The position numbers and the translations under genes are program-made. From Peteryoungia rhizophila (GTDB lineage: Bacteria; Pseudomonadota; Alphaproteobacteria; Rhizobiales; Rhizobiaceae), in contig NZ_STGT01000002.1 in assembly GCF_004912145.1 (NCBI RefSeq), positions 124,001 to 188,000 on the forward strand: 64,000 nt of DNA, in the 5' to 3' direction. The stretch's first letter is position 1. The number at the start of each line of letters is the position of its first letter. Under the pieces are notes generated by a model. That model made no database searches and was not told the DNA's origin. It was given only the letters and a program-made list of their open reading frames with translations. Shown in pieces: positions 1 through 7,547 of this stretch.

Positions 1-571
1 GCAGGTCATTCGACCCGACAACGACGACCTTCTGGCACATGTCACGGGCGATCGGCAGGCCGAAGCCGCCGCAGACCACGTCGCCCAAGAAGTCGAGCAA
101 GATGAAGTCGAAGTCCCAGTCATGGAAGCCGAGCTTTTCCAGCGTTTCGAAGCCGTGGATGATGCCACGTCCGCCGCAGCCACGACCCACTTCCGGGCCT
201 CCCAGTTCCATGGCGTAGACTCCGTCGCGCTTGAAGCAGACATCCGAGATCGAGACCTCCTGTCCGGCTTCTTTTTTGCGCGAGGCGGTCTGGAGGATTG
301 TCGGGCAGGCGCGGCCACCGAAGAGCAGCGAGGTGGTGTCGCTTTTCGGATCGCAGCCGATCAGCAGGACCTTTTTGCCGAGCTGTGCCAGCATGTAGGA
401 GAGATTGGCGAGCGTGAAGCTCTTGCCGATGCCGCCCTTGCCATAGATCGCGATGATCTGTGTATCCTTGGTGACCTTGCCGGTCGTCGGCGCATCGGGT
501 TCGATGGCGGCTTCTTCGCGAAGGTTCTCCTGCAGGCGCTCAAGGCCGTCTGGTGCGAGGTCGAGGCTCAT
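1..571 (-). CDS. bchX: Chlorophyllide a reductase iron protein subunit X (partial, C-terminus beyond window)
   Basis: BchX is the ATP-dependent electron-donating Fe-protein of chlorophyllide a oxidoreductase (BchXYZ), a nitrogenase NifH-like dimer that reduces ring B on the way to bacteriochlorophyll a. About 190 N-terminal residues are visible: MSLDLAPDGLERLQENL, the P-loop YGKGGIGKS, the LIGCDPKSDTTSLLFGG segment, and both iron-sulfur cysteine contexts (GRGCGGRG and DVVCGGFG). The frame stays open to position 1, so the gene is cut only by the window edge. Its ATG overlaps the bchC stop as ATGA, so it is the second gene of a bchC-bchX transcript that probably continues to bchYZ and puf genes outside the window, as in other purple bacteria (inference). 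BchL is the nearest alternative, but the long N-terminal extension and bchC linkage favour BchX. Confidence 0.95.
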   Translation of the reverse strand, partial: MSLDLAPDGLERLQENLREEAAIEPDAPTTGKVTKDTQIIAIYGKGGIGKSFTLANLSYMLAQLGKKVLLIGCDPKSDTTSLLFGGRACPTILQTASRKKEAGQEVSISDVCFKRDGVYAMELGGPEVGRGCGGRGIIHGFETLEKLGFHDWDFDFILLDFLGDVVCGGFGLPIARDMCQKVVVVGSNDL

Positions 572-1506
572 GCGGCTTTCCTCCAGTCGATGATCATTTT
601 CAGGCAGTCGGGGTCGTTGAATGCCGTTCGATAGGCCGAGGCCGCATCGGACGGAGCGGAATGATGGGTGATGAGACCGCCGAGCGAGAGGCGGCCAGCG
701 TCGACCAAGGCGAGCACAGCATCGATATCGGCGGGCGCGAACTCCGCAGCGATTGCGATCGTGGCTTCCTTGATGAAGGCGGCCGGGAAGCCGAAATCGA
801 CACGACTGCCATAGAAACCAGCGAGGACAAGCTCGCCGCCCCGGTTGAGATGAGCGATCGCCGTGTCGACGACTGCGGCGTCGCCGCTCGCGTCGATGAT
901 CACGTCATGCCTAAGGTCACGACCGCTTTCGGGTGCCGAGACGACGTAGCCATGTGTGCCGGTACGGCGCGCGGCATTTGTCTCCCAGACGATCGGCGCG
1001 GGATGGCCGGCGGCCATGATGATGCGGGCAATCAGACGCCCGAGCACGCCATGGCCGACTACGAGCGAGGCCGGGCCATTCGAACGACAGACGGCGTGAT
1101 GGGCAGTCGCTGCCAGTGCCAGGAGAGCGGCTTCTTCGGGATGTTCAAAACGGGTCTGCACCGTTCGACTGCCCGGAACCACGAGCCGTGCAGCGCTCGC
1201 GCCGAACAGCCCGGCTGCGTCGGCATAACAATTGGCGCCCGGCACGAAGACCTGATCCCCGACCGAACGACCGGAGGCCTCTCCGGCTTCGACCACCGTG
1301 CCGACCGTCTCATAGCCGGGAACGAGCGGATAGCGCATGCCCGGGAAGGCCGGCATCGTGCCTTCGTAGAGCATCTTTTCGGTGCCGCTCGAAATGCCGC
1401 TGAAACTGGATTCGACCACGACGTCGGACGCATCGGATGCGTTCAGCGTCAGGCGCCTGACGGCGAGAGTTCCCGGGTTTTCAAAAACGACGGCTGCGGT
1501 TTGCAT
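568..1506 (-). CDS. bchC: 3-hydroxyethyl bacteriochlorophyllide a dehydrogenase
   Basis: BchC is an MDR-type alcohol dehydrogenase that oxidises the C3 hydroxyethyl group to acetyl in bacteriochlorophyll a synthesis. The product is 312 residues from MQTAAVVFENPG; an upstream in-frame start would add 16 residues, but the internal ATG has a GGGAGGG ribosome site and starts exactly where family members start. Visible features are the GroES-like N-terminal half (SGISSGTEKMLYEG, FPGMRYPLVPGYETVG) and a nucleotide-binding half around SLVVGHGVLGRLIARI. The gene is followed without a gap by bchX (ATGA overlap) and is preceded by a 112-base spacer holding two tandem PpsR-type boxes, so it appears to open its own light/oxygen-regulated transcript rather than depend on crtEF. 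Confidence 0.95.
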   Translation of the reverse strand: MQTAAVVFENPGTLAVRRLTLNASDASDVVVESSFSGISSGTEKMLYEGTMPAFPGMRYPLVPGYETVGTVVEAGEASGRSVGDQVFVPGANCYADAAGLFGASAARLVVPGSRTVQTRFEHPEEAALLALAATAHHAVCRSNGPASLVVGHGVLGRLIARIIMAAGHPAPIVWETNAARRTGTHGYVVSAPESGRDLRHDVIIDASGDAAVVDTAIAHLNRGGELVLAGFYGSRVDFGFPAAFIKEATIAIAAEFAPADIDAVLALVDAGRLSLGGLITHHSAPSDAASAYRTAFNDPDCLKMIIDWRKAA

Positions 1507-1548
1507 TATCGCGCCCTCCCCGGACACGGGATGCCTGCTGCTCCCAAA

Positions 1549-1592
1549 TGTCATCTTATGATTACGCTACAAAGTGTCAATCAAAATTTACA
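1549..1592 (-). promoter_or_regulatory. bchC promoter with tandem PpsR/CrtJ boxes
   Basis: Two TGT-N12-ACA-like palindromes lie 8 bp apart: 1575-1592 (exact, TGTCAATCAAAATTTACA) and 1549-1566 (TGT-N12-ACG, one mismatch). On the minus strand a TTGACA (1580-1575) sits inside the first box and a TAAGAT (1558-1553) sits in the second with a 16-bp spacer, so the two boxes cover a plausible -35 and -10. This is the arrangement known for CrtJ/PpsR repression of the Rhodobacter bchC promoter; binding here is inferred. Confidence 0.8.
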
Positions 1593-1618
1593 CATAGGCT
1601 GTGTCTAACTAAGGTCGT

Positions 1619-2815
1619 TTACCGTCTGGCGGTAACAAGCCCTGCCAAGAGCGGGTTCGTGGTGGTCGATGCCGTCGCATGGTGGAAGCCGCATTGCGCG
1701 AGCAGGCCGATGATTTCATGCGCTGTTCGGCAACGTCCCGAGCCCATGGCCGCGAAGTAGGTGCCAAAATAGAGCGCGGCGAGGTTAGGGCCTTCGCTGT
1801 CCCCAGCCATGGCCTCTGCAACGATCAGTGTCGCTCCGGGAGAAAGATGGCGATGGAGATTCGACAGAATCAGCAGCGCACGCTCGTCATCATGGTCACA
1901 GAGGATTCGGATCAGCGACACGCAGTCATCCGTCGCTGGGATCCGATCCGTGACGAAATCACCGGAGTGCAGGGTTGCGCGGTCGAGAATGCCCTGTTGG
2001 CTGAGGTGACGCGATGCGAGTTCGGTGACCGCAGGAAGATCGAACAGGGCGAGTTTCAGGTCTGGATGGCGGTTGCCCGCTGCACAAAGAAAGGCGCCTT
2101 CGCCTCCGCCTATATCGAGCACGGAGCGGTATTGTCCAAAGTCGTGTGACGCGAGGATGCAGTCGGCAAGCATGGCCTGGCTCTCACGCATCAGGGCCGA
2201 ATAGGGCGCGACATCCGCGCTCCCGATCGTGGCCGGAGCACCGCCGCGAACATAAGCCCAGTAGCGGCGTAGTTCCGTTTCGCGAACCTCCCCGCGCCAG
2301 AAGGCCTCGGCATTGGCGATGTCACGGTAGAACATGTCATGGTGGCGGATCATTTCGCGCAGACCACGTTCGGACGCGAGAACCGCGCCAGCGTCGGACA
2401 AGACCCACAGATCGGGTCCGGCGTTCACTACAAGGTCGAGGCGTCTCGCCTGATCTAGCAGGTGTCGCATGTGGTCTGGTGTCACGCTGCAGCGCAAAGC
2501 GATGGCAGTGGTCGAACGCGCTGCACCCTCCAGTGCCTCGAACAGGCCGAGATGCACGCAGGCCGACAGGATTTGGGTGTGGACGAAGCCGGTGGTCAGG
2601 TGGAAGAGTTGGTTCGCCTTGCGGTTTGCTATGCCGCGCAGAACAGGCAGCCGCGCGACGAGGGCACGGAAACGGGGTGACGCGATCTGACGGTTGCGCC
2701 AGAGCCGCAGTCTGACGGCGAACGAGTTCACGGGATCTCGCTCGCCGTGCTGCATGCCGGCTGTTCTGCCGGTCGGCGGGCTGGCCTGAAAGCCTCTTCC
2801 ACCGCCGGTGTCCAT
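1619..2815 (-). CDS. crtF: Hydroxyneurosporene O-methyltransferase
   Basis: CrtF transfers a methyl group from S-adenosylmethionine to the C1 hydroxyl of acyclic carotenoids, giving the methoxy group of spheroidene or spirilloxanthin type pigments. The 398-residue product has an N-terminal dimerisation/winged-helix region (TTGFVHTQILSACVHLGLFEAL) and a class I methyltransferase fold with the SAM glycine-rich motif VLDIGGGEGAFL, followed by LALFDLPAV. Its start lies 4 bases after the crtE stop, so it is translated as the second gene of crtE-crtF. Codon 21 (MQHGERDPVN) is an alternative start because the first 20 residues are low-complexity. No separate promoter is apparent in front of it. Confidence 0.93.
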   Translation of the reverse strand: MDTGGGRGFQASPPTGRTAGMQHGERDPVNSFAVRLRLWRNRQIASPRFRALVARLPVLRGIANRKANQLFHLTTGFVHTQILSACVHLGLFEALEGAARSTTAIALRCSVTPDHMRHLLDQARRLDLVVNAGPDLWVLSDAGAVLASERGLREMIRHHDMFYRDIANAEAFWRGEVRETELRRYWAYVRGGAPATIGSADVAPYSALMRESQAMLADCILASHDFGQYRSVLDIGGGEGAFLCAAGNRHPDLKLALFDLPAVTELASRHLSQQGILDRATLHSGDFVTDRIPATDDCVSLIRILCDHDDERALLILSNLHRHLSPGATLIVAEAMAGDSEGPNLAALYFGTYFAAMGSGRCRTAHEIIGLLAQCGFHHATASTTTNPLLAGLVTARR

Positions 2816-2819
2816 GGCA

Positions 2820-3686
2820 TCACGCAGCGCTGGTTGCGAGCGTCTTCGGCATCAGCCGCGTCGCTTCGTTGCGGATCATCGAGCGGAAGGCTTCGGCGCC
2901 CGGGCAGTCCGGGACACTGTCGACAGCCTCGCCCACGAGGCATTTCAAGCGGACAAGGGACGCATCGAGGCCGATGCTGGCGACAATGTTGGGTTTGCCG
3001 TTGCGGCTGTCCTGGCCGATGGGCTTTCCTGCGTCCGATTGCCCGACGGCATCGTATAGGTCGTCCGCGACCTGATAGGCGGCGCCTAGGGCGTCTGCCA
3101 AGACCAGCCATTCCTGGGGGTTGCCGCCCGACGCGATCGCGCCGGTGGAAACTGCTCCACTAAACAGCGAGGCGGTCTTGGCGCGGTGATAGGCGGCGAT
3201 GTTGATCTCCGGTTCGCTCTCCCAGGCCTGCCCGGCAACCAGGCCGTAAGGACTGCCGACGGCCTTTGCGATGGTCGCGATCATCGGAGCGGTGAGAAGG
3301 GGGGTCGTCTGCGTTTCTCTCGCCACCGTCTCGAAGGCAGCGATGATCAGGCCATCGCCGACAAGCAGAGCGATCTCCTCGCCGAACTCCGCGTGTACGC
3401 TGGGTGCGCCGCGCCGGGTCATTGCATTGTCGAAGCAGGGCATGTCGTCGTGTACCAGCGATGCGCAATGCAGGAGTTCGATTGCGACGGCTGCGCTGTC
3501 GGCGGCGAGGGGGGCGCTGTCGCCGCAAGCAGCAGCGACGGCGAGGCTGAGGCGCGGCCTTATGCGTGCTCCGCCGGGGAATACGGCGTGTCGCAAAGCT
3601 TTCGACAGGATGGGCGGACATCCGTTGGCGGTCGCGTAACGCAGGGAGCGCTGCATGCCGGCTTCGATGCGCTCGGGGAAATCCAT
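2820..3686 (-). CDS. crtE: Geranylgeranyl diphosphate synthase
   Basis: CrtE condenses isopentenyl diphosphate with farnesyl diphosphate to give geranylgeranyl diphosphate, the precursor of both carotenoids and the bacteriochlorophyll tail. The 288-residue all-helical prenyl transferase shows the first aspartate-rich motif (HDDMPCFDN), the lysine/arginine allylic region RRGAPSVHAEFGE and the second aspartate motif (ADDLYDAVGQ). The ATG at 3686 is chosen because GGAGG lies 9 bases upstream; the frame also opens at an upstream TTG that would run through that ribosome site. It heads crtE-crtF and diverges from crtD, sharing a control region with a perfect PpsR-type palindrome. Confidence 0.93.
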   Translation of the reverse strand: MDFPERIEAGMQRSLRYATANGCPPILSKALRHAVFPGGARIRPRLSLAVAAACGDSAPLAADSAAVAIELLHCASLVHDDMPCFDNAMTRRGAPSVHAEFGEEIALLVGDGLIIAAFETVARETQTTPLLTAPMIATIAKAVGSPYGLVAGQAWESEPEINIAAYHRAKTASLFSGAVSTGAIASGGNPQEWLVLADALGAAYQVADDLYDAVGQSDAGKPIGQDSRNGKPNIVASIGLDASLVRLKCLVGEAVDSVPDCPGAEAFRSMIRNEATRLMPKTLATSAA

Positions 3687-3739
3687 ATGACTCACCTCCA
3701 AAGATTGCGCGATTGTAAATTTTACTCAACTGACTATTG

Positions 3740-3757
3740 TGTCAATCAAGATTGACA
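3740..3757. promoter_or_regulatory. PpsR/CrtJ box in the crtE-crtD divergent promoter
   Basis: TGTCAATCAAGATTGACA is a perfect 18-bp palindrome matching TGT-N12-ACA. Because it is symmetrical it presents TTGACA, a consensus -35, on both strands, one facing crtE and one facing crtD. On the crtE side a TAAAAT follows with a 15-bp spacer. A single box could therefore repress both transcripts. Operator identity is inferred from the motif and context. Confidence 0.8.
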
Positions 3758-3795
3758 CATGTGCACTGTATGTCAACCGGTGACAGGAGAGGGTT

Positions 3796-5376
3796 TTGTC
3801 CGCATCGACCGAAAACACCGTGGCGGTGATCGGCGCCGGCATGGCGGGGCTCGCCGCTGCCGTCCGGCTCGCGGCGGCCGGCTACCGTGTCGTCGTTCTC
3901 GAAGCGCAGGACGAAGCCGGTGGCAAGATGCGGCGGGTGGAGGTCGATGGTATCGGCTTTGATGCCGGTCCCACCGTGCTGACGATGAAATGGGTGTTCG
4001 ACGCACTGTTTGCCTCGGCCGGTCGCAGGCTCGACGAGGAGCTCACCCTGACGCCATCCTCCGTCATCGCGCGGCACTATTGGCGGGGTGGGACTTGTCT
4101 CGACCTTCACTCAGATCCGAAGGACACTGTTCGCGCCATTGCGGATTTTGCCGGACGACGGGAGGCGGACGGTTATCGCCGTTTCGCCGCAGACAGTCGG
4201 CGGATCTTCGAGGTGTTGAAGGATAGCTTCATCGATGCCTCAAGACCCAATCCGCTCTCACTGTCGCGCCGCATCGGGCTTGGGCGCCCTGCCGATCTCT
4301 TCGCGATCAAGCCGTTCGCGACACTCTGGTCCGCGCTCGGCGGCTATTTTTCCGATCTGCGGCTTCGCCAGCTTTTCGGCCGATACGCCACCTATTGCGG
4401 CTCTTCGCCCTATCTCTCTCCCGCCACGCTGATGCTCGTCGCGCATGTCGAGCAGGAAGGTGTCTGGATGGTGCAAGGCGGCATCCGCGCATTGGCGAAA
4501 CGGCTCGAGGCTCTGGCCGTGGGGCTAGGGGTCGAATTCCGCTATGGCGATGCTGTCACCGAGATCCTGGTGGATCCGTCGAGGCAAGCCGTGTCCGGTG
4601 TCGGCACGCGGGCAGGGTTTCGTCTTCATGCCGGGCAGATCGTCTATAACGGTGATGTCGCAGCGCTTGCCCAACTGATGGGTTCAGTCCCGGATGCGGA
4701 CAAGTCGCAATCCCAGCGTTCGCTGTCAGCCTTGGTGCGTTGCAGCCTTGCAAAACCGGTCGGCGTTCCGCTCGCCCATCACACGGTTTTCTTTTCCGAC
4801 GATTACCAGCGCGAGTTCGAAGCGATCTTCGCCCGCCGCGAGGCGCCGTCGGATCCGACTGTGTATCTCTGTGCCCAGGATCGCGACACTGATGGTCAGC
4901 TCCCTGTGGGACATGGTGGTCCTGAGCGGATCTACGCCTTGATGAACTTGCCGGCGGACGGTGATCGTCGGCGTCGCGACGAAAGAGAGATCAGCGGATG
5001 TCTGAAGAGCATGGAGGAGCGGCTGGCGCTGAACGGTCTGACGCTTTCAGCGAGCCCGGCGCCAGCGAACATCACGACGCCGGACCGCTTCGCGGAGCTT
5101 TATCCGGCGACAGGCGGGGCCCTTTACGGAATGGCGTCACACGGATGGATGGCATCCTTCGCCCGACCGGGATCGAAGGGGCCGCTGCCGGGGCTTTATC
5201 TGGCGGGGGGCAGCGTGCATCCGGGGCCAGGTCTTCCGATGGCGGCGCTTTCGGGCAAGCTCGCAGCCGAACGGTTGATGGCGGACCGGCCTTTGACCAG
5301 GCTGTCCCATCGGGTGGCTATCACTGGTGGTACATTGACGGAACGAGCGACTGCGGACGTTTCGCCTTCACAGTGA
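3796..5376 (+). CDS. crtD: 1-hydroxycarotenoid 3,4-desaturase (methoxyneurosporene dehydrogenase)
   Basis: CrtD is an FAD-dependent desaturase that inserts the 3,4 double bond into hydroxylated or methoxylated acyclic carotenoids. The N-terminus carries the dinucleotide-binding motif VAVIGAGMAGLAAAVRLAAAG and EAGGKMRR; the central block YFSDLRLRQLFGRYATYCGSSPY is typical of CrtD rather than CrtI, and the C-terminus ends with the FAD signature GLYLAGGSVHPGPGLPMAALSG. The start is a TTG at 3796, with GGAG at 3786-3789; the next ATG would cut the FAD motif. The last about 28 residues lie past the conserved end and run across the 5' part of crtC in another frame. Confidence 0.92.
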   Translation: MSASTENTVAVIGAGMAGLAAAVRLAAAGYRVVVLEAQDEAGGKMRRVEVDGIGFDAGPTVLTMKWVFDALFASAGRRLDEELTLTPSSVIARHYWRGGTCLDLHSDPKDTVRAIADFAGRREADGYRRFAADSRRIFEVLKDSFIDASRPNPLSLSRRIGLGRPADLFAIKPFATLWSALGGYFSDLRLRQLFGRYATYCGSSPYLSPATLMLVAHVEQEGVWMVQGGIRALAKRLEALAVGLGVEFRYGDAVTEILVDPSRQAVSGVGTRAGFRLHAGQIVYNGDVAALAQLMGSVPDADKSQSQRSLSALVRCSLAKPVGVPLAHHTVFFSDDYQREFEAIFARREAPSDPTVYLCAQDRDTDGQLPVGHGGPERIYALMNLPADGDRRRRDEREISGCLKSMEERLALNGLTLSASPAPANITTPDRFAELYPATGGALYGMASHGWMASFARPGSKGPLPGLYLAGGSVHPGPGLPMAALSGKLAAERLMADRPLTRLSHRVAITGGTLTERATADVSPSQ

Positions 5377-6221
5377 TCGCCTTCATCGGTTCCGTCTTTT
5401 CGCCCTATTATCACTGGTCGGGTCGCAAGAACCCGCTGAACCATGTCGCCTTCAATGTCGCGCTCTACGGTCCTCGAGGCCATGCCTGGGCGATGACTGA
5501 ACGCGGTACGCGGCATTTGCGGCGCGAAGGTCGGGCACTGGAGATCGGCGGCAGTTCCATTTGTTTCGACGGGTCGGAGCTCGTGCTCGCCTTTGACGAA
5601 GTGTTTCTGCCATGGCCAGGCCAAAGGTGGTGGCCTGAGCGGATGCAAGGGGAGATCCGTCTCGCTCCATCCATCCTGGCGGATCAGGCCTATCGGCTCG
5701 ATCCGTCCGGACGGCATGTCTGGCAACCGGTCGTGCCCCAGGGACGCGTCACGGTGTCCAGCGAGATGTTGCCGAATGGCGGGTGGTCCGGGCAGGGCTA
5801 TCACGACATGAACTATGGGAGCCGGCCTTTGGAAAAGGATTTCGAGGGTTGGGACTGGGCGCGTGGGGCGACGGAAGACGGTCGAGCGATCCTCGTCTAC
5901 GACGCGGTGCTGGCGGACAAATCTCGCAATCGGTTCGGTCTCCTCTACGCCGAGGATGAGGTTCGCGAGATCGAATTGCCGGCTCGGCAACGCTTGGCTC
6001 GCGGCTTCTGGGGCGTGGGAGGCGGGGTCGCCTGCGACGAGGCTGCCGATGCGAACCTATGCGGCGTTTACGAGGACTCGCCTTTCTATCGGCGTTCTCT
6101 GGTGAAAACCGAGATTGCTGGCGAGCGTCTCGTCATGATGCATGAGACCCTGGACTGCCGGCGGCTGGCCAATCCCCTGGTCAGGCTGATGTTGCCTTTC
6201 CGCATGCCGAGACGGGCCTAG
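5145..6221 (+). CDS. crtC: Carotenoid 1,2-hydratase (hydroxyneurosporene synthase)
   Basis: CrtC adds water across the terminal C1-C2 bond of acyclic carotenoids before CrtD and CrtF act. Conserved family segments are GGYHWWYIDGTSDCGRF, FIGSVFSPYYHWSGR, YGPRGHAWAMTERG, the GYHDMNYGSRPLEKDF block and a C-terminal arginine-rich LPFRMPRR. Conservation begins at about base 5292, inside crtD, so the true start must lie upstream of the crtD stop. ATG 5145 is my choice; ATG 4998 has a weak GAGAG site and is possible, while GTG 5373, which overlaps the crtD stop as GTGA and would give a 282-residue protein like short CrtCs, would lose the conserved GGYxWWY segment. The stop is shared in a CTAG palindrome with the opposite gene. 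Confidence 0.88.
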   Translation: MDGILRPTGIEGAAAGALSGGGQRASGARSSDGGAFGQARSRTVDGGPAFDQAVPSGGYHWWYIDGTSDCGRFAFTVIAFIGSVFSPYYHWSGRKNPLNHVAFNVALYGPRGHAWAMTERGTRHLRREGRALEIGGSSICFDGSELVLAFDEVFLPWPGQRWWPERMQGEIRLAPSILADQAYRLDPSGRHVWQPVVPQGRVTVSSEMLPNGGWSGQGYHDMNYGSRPLEKDFEGWDWARGATEDGRAILVYDAVLADKSRNRFGLLYAEDEVREIELPARQRLARGFWGVGGGVACDEAADANLCGVYEDSPFYRRSLVKTEIAGERLVMMHETLDCRRLANPLVRLMLPFRMPRRA

Positions 6222-6382
6222 CTGGCCTCCTCATTGCGCTGCTTCTCCTGCTCGGCTTCGCGCGTGCGGGCCTCCGCCTTCAGCTTTTCCTTCTTCAGGT
6301 CGCGCATCTGCCAGACGTAAAAAGCGATCGCCAGGCTGAAAACGAAGGCCGCTTCGATCAGGCCGAAATAGTTCTCAAGCAA
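6218..6382 (-). CDS. Small single-pass membrane protein after crtB
   Basis: Not recognised as a named family. From a TTG at 6382 it encodes 54 residues: LLENYFGLIEAAFVFSLAIA then FYVWQMRDL, one predicted transmembrane helix, followed by a charged coiled-coil-like tail rich in Lys, Glu and Arg. AAGGTGG lies six bases before this TTG and the overlap with the crtB stop is 8 bases, whereas the longer ATG-started frame (from 6439) would overlap crtB by 65 bases. It closes the bchI-bchD-bchO-crtI-crtB transcript, so it may have a role in pigment or membrane assembly, but nothing in the sequence shows this. Its TAG and the crtC TAG are the two strands of one CTAG. Confidence 0.6.
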   Translation of the reverse strand: MLENYFGLIEAAFVFSLAIAFYVWQMRDLKKEKLKAEARTREAEQEKQRNEEAS

Positions 6383-7547
6383 GGGTCGCCACCTTGTCCC
6401 TCGCAGCGCGCCGGCGTTCGAGGGCTTGCGTGCGAGCATCGGCGTGAAGGCGAAGAAGAATGTCCGTCACCCGCCCGATCGTATTGTCGTCGTCCGTTGC
6501 TTCCGAAGCAGTGGAACGGAGCAGCGACCGGCTTTGCTGGAGGGAGCCGCTCACCGTCACAAGCTCCCGTGCGGCAGGGTCCGCTCGACTATGCAGATCG
6601 CGGATCGCCGTTGCGGTCCAGCGGCTGTCCTCATATCGCGCCCGGATCATCAGGCCGATCTTGGTGCCAAGTCCGGTCGTGGCTCGGTTCGAGACGCTGT
6701 CGTAGCCATTGCCTGCTATGCTCGTCCCGATCGCCTCGTAGACAAGCGCTGCCGTGCGGATCGCGTGCCGGCACGGTTTCGGCAAGCTGCAAATGCCGGC
6801 ATGGCCGAGGCGATAGTGCCGGGCGGCCTCATTGAGCAGGCGCTCGACCACCTTGGCCAGCGCGGGACTGAATTCGGGCTCGCGCAGAAACGCCTCGGCA
6901 TCGATGCCGTGTTCCTCTAGCCAGTCGAGCGGAAGGTACAGTCTGCCGTTTCTCGCGTCCTCACCGACATCCCGGGCAATGTTGGTCAGCTGCATGGCGA
7001 TGCCGAGATCGGCGGCCCGGGCGAGTGCTGCGCGGTCGCTCACTCCCATGACCGAGGCCATCATCAGCCCGACGCTCGATGCCACGCAGGTCGCATAGGC
7101 CTTCACATCGTCAATGGTCTGGTGACGGCGACCGTCGAGATCCATGGCGAAGCCATCGAGCAGGGCTTCGACCACCGGTTTGGGGATCGCGTGCTCATGG
7201 ACCACGCGCGCAAAGGCGCGGTCGCAGGCGAAGGGGGCGGGCTCACCGACGTAGATCATGTCGAGACGTTGTCTGAGCCTGATCAGGGCCGGCATGCCGC
7301 TTCTCGGGTCGTCGATCAGATCGTCTGAATGGCGGCAGAAAGCGTAAAGTGCACGGGCCGCCTGCCGAGTTTGGGCGGGCAACAGAAGGGAGGCGAGATG
7401 AAAGGATTTCGAGCCCCGGCGGATCGCGGCGGAACAGGCCCTCTCGTCTTCGACGTCACCGGAGAAGCCGTAATTCAGCAGGATCGGTCGGCGGGTGAGG
7501 GGACGTGCGAGGTGAGCGTGAGAGTTGGAAGCGTCAGGCGTGTTCAT
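6375..7547 (-). CDS. crtB: 15-cis-phytoene synthase
   Basis: CrtB joins two molecules of geranylgeranyl diphosphate into phytoene, the first committed carotenoid step. The 390-residue squalene/phytoene synthase fold shows the first aspartate-rich motif in YAFCRHSDDLIDD and the second in QLTNIARDVGEDARNGRLYLP. ATG 7547 overlaps the crtI stop as ATGA and is preferred over an upstream frame opening at 7577. The C-terminal 90 residues (rich in Arg and Ala) are longer and less conserved than the core. It follows crtI directly, so phytoene synthesis and desaturation are translationally coupled. Confidence 0.94.
   Translation of the reverse strand: MNTPDASNSHAHLARPLTRRPILLNYGFSGDVEDERACSAAIRRGSKSFHLASLLLPAQTRQAARALYAFCRHSDDLIDDPRSGMPALIRLRQRLDMIYVGEPAPFACDRAFARVVHEHAIPKPVVEALLDGFAMDLDGRRHQTIDDVKAYATCVASSVGLMMASVMGVSDRAALARAADLGIAMQLTNIARDVGEDARNGRLYLPLDWLEEHGIDAEAFLREPEFSPALAKVVERLLNEAARHYRLGHAGICSLPKPCRHAIRTAALVYEAIGTSIAGNGYDSVSNRATTGLGTKIGLMIRARYEDSRWTATAIRDLHSRADPAARELVTVSGSLQQSRSLLRSTASEATDDDNTIGRVTDILLRLHADARTQALERRRAARDKVATLA

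Noticed and set aside
122..1608. Long plus-strand open frames opposite bchX and bchC
   Set aside because: They are antisense shadows created by high-GC codon use; the minus-strand frames match BchX and BchC over their full length.
3771..3785. TGTCAACCGGTGACA as a further PpsR box
   Set aside because: The spacing is TGT-N9-ACA, not N12, so it does not fit the operator class.
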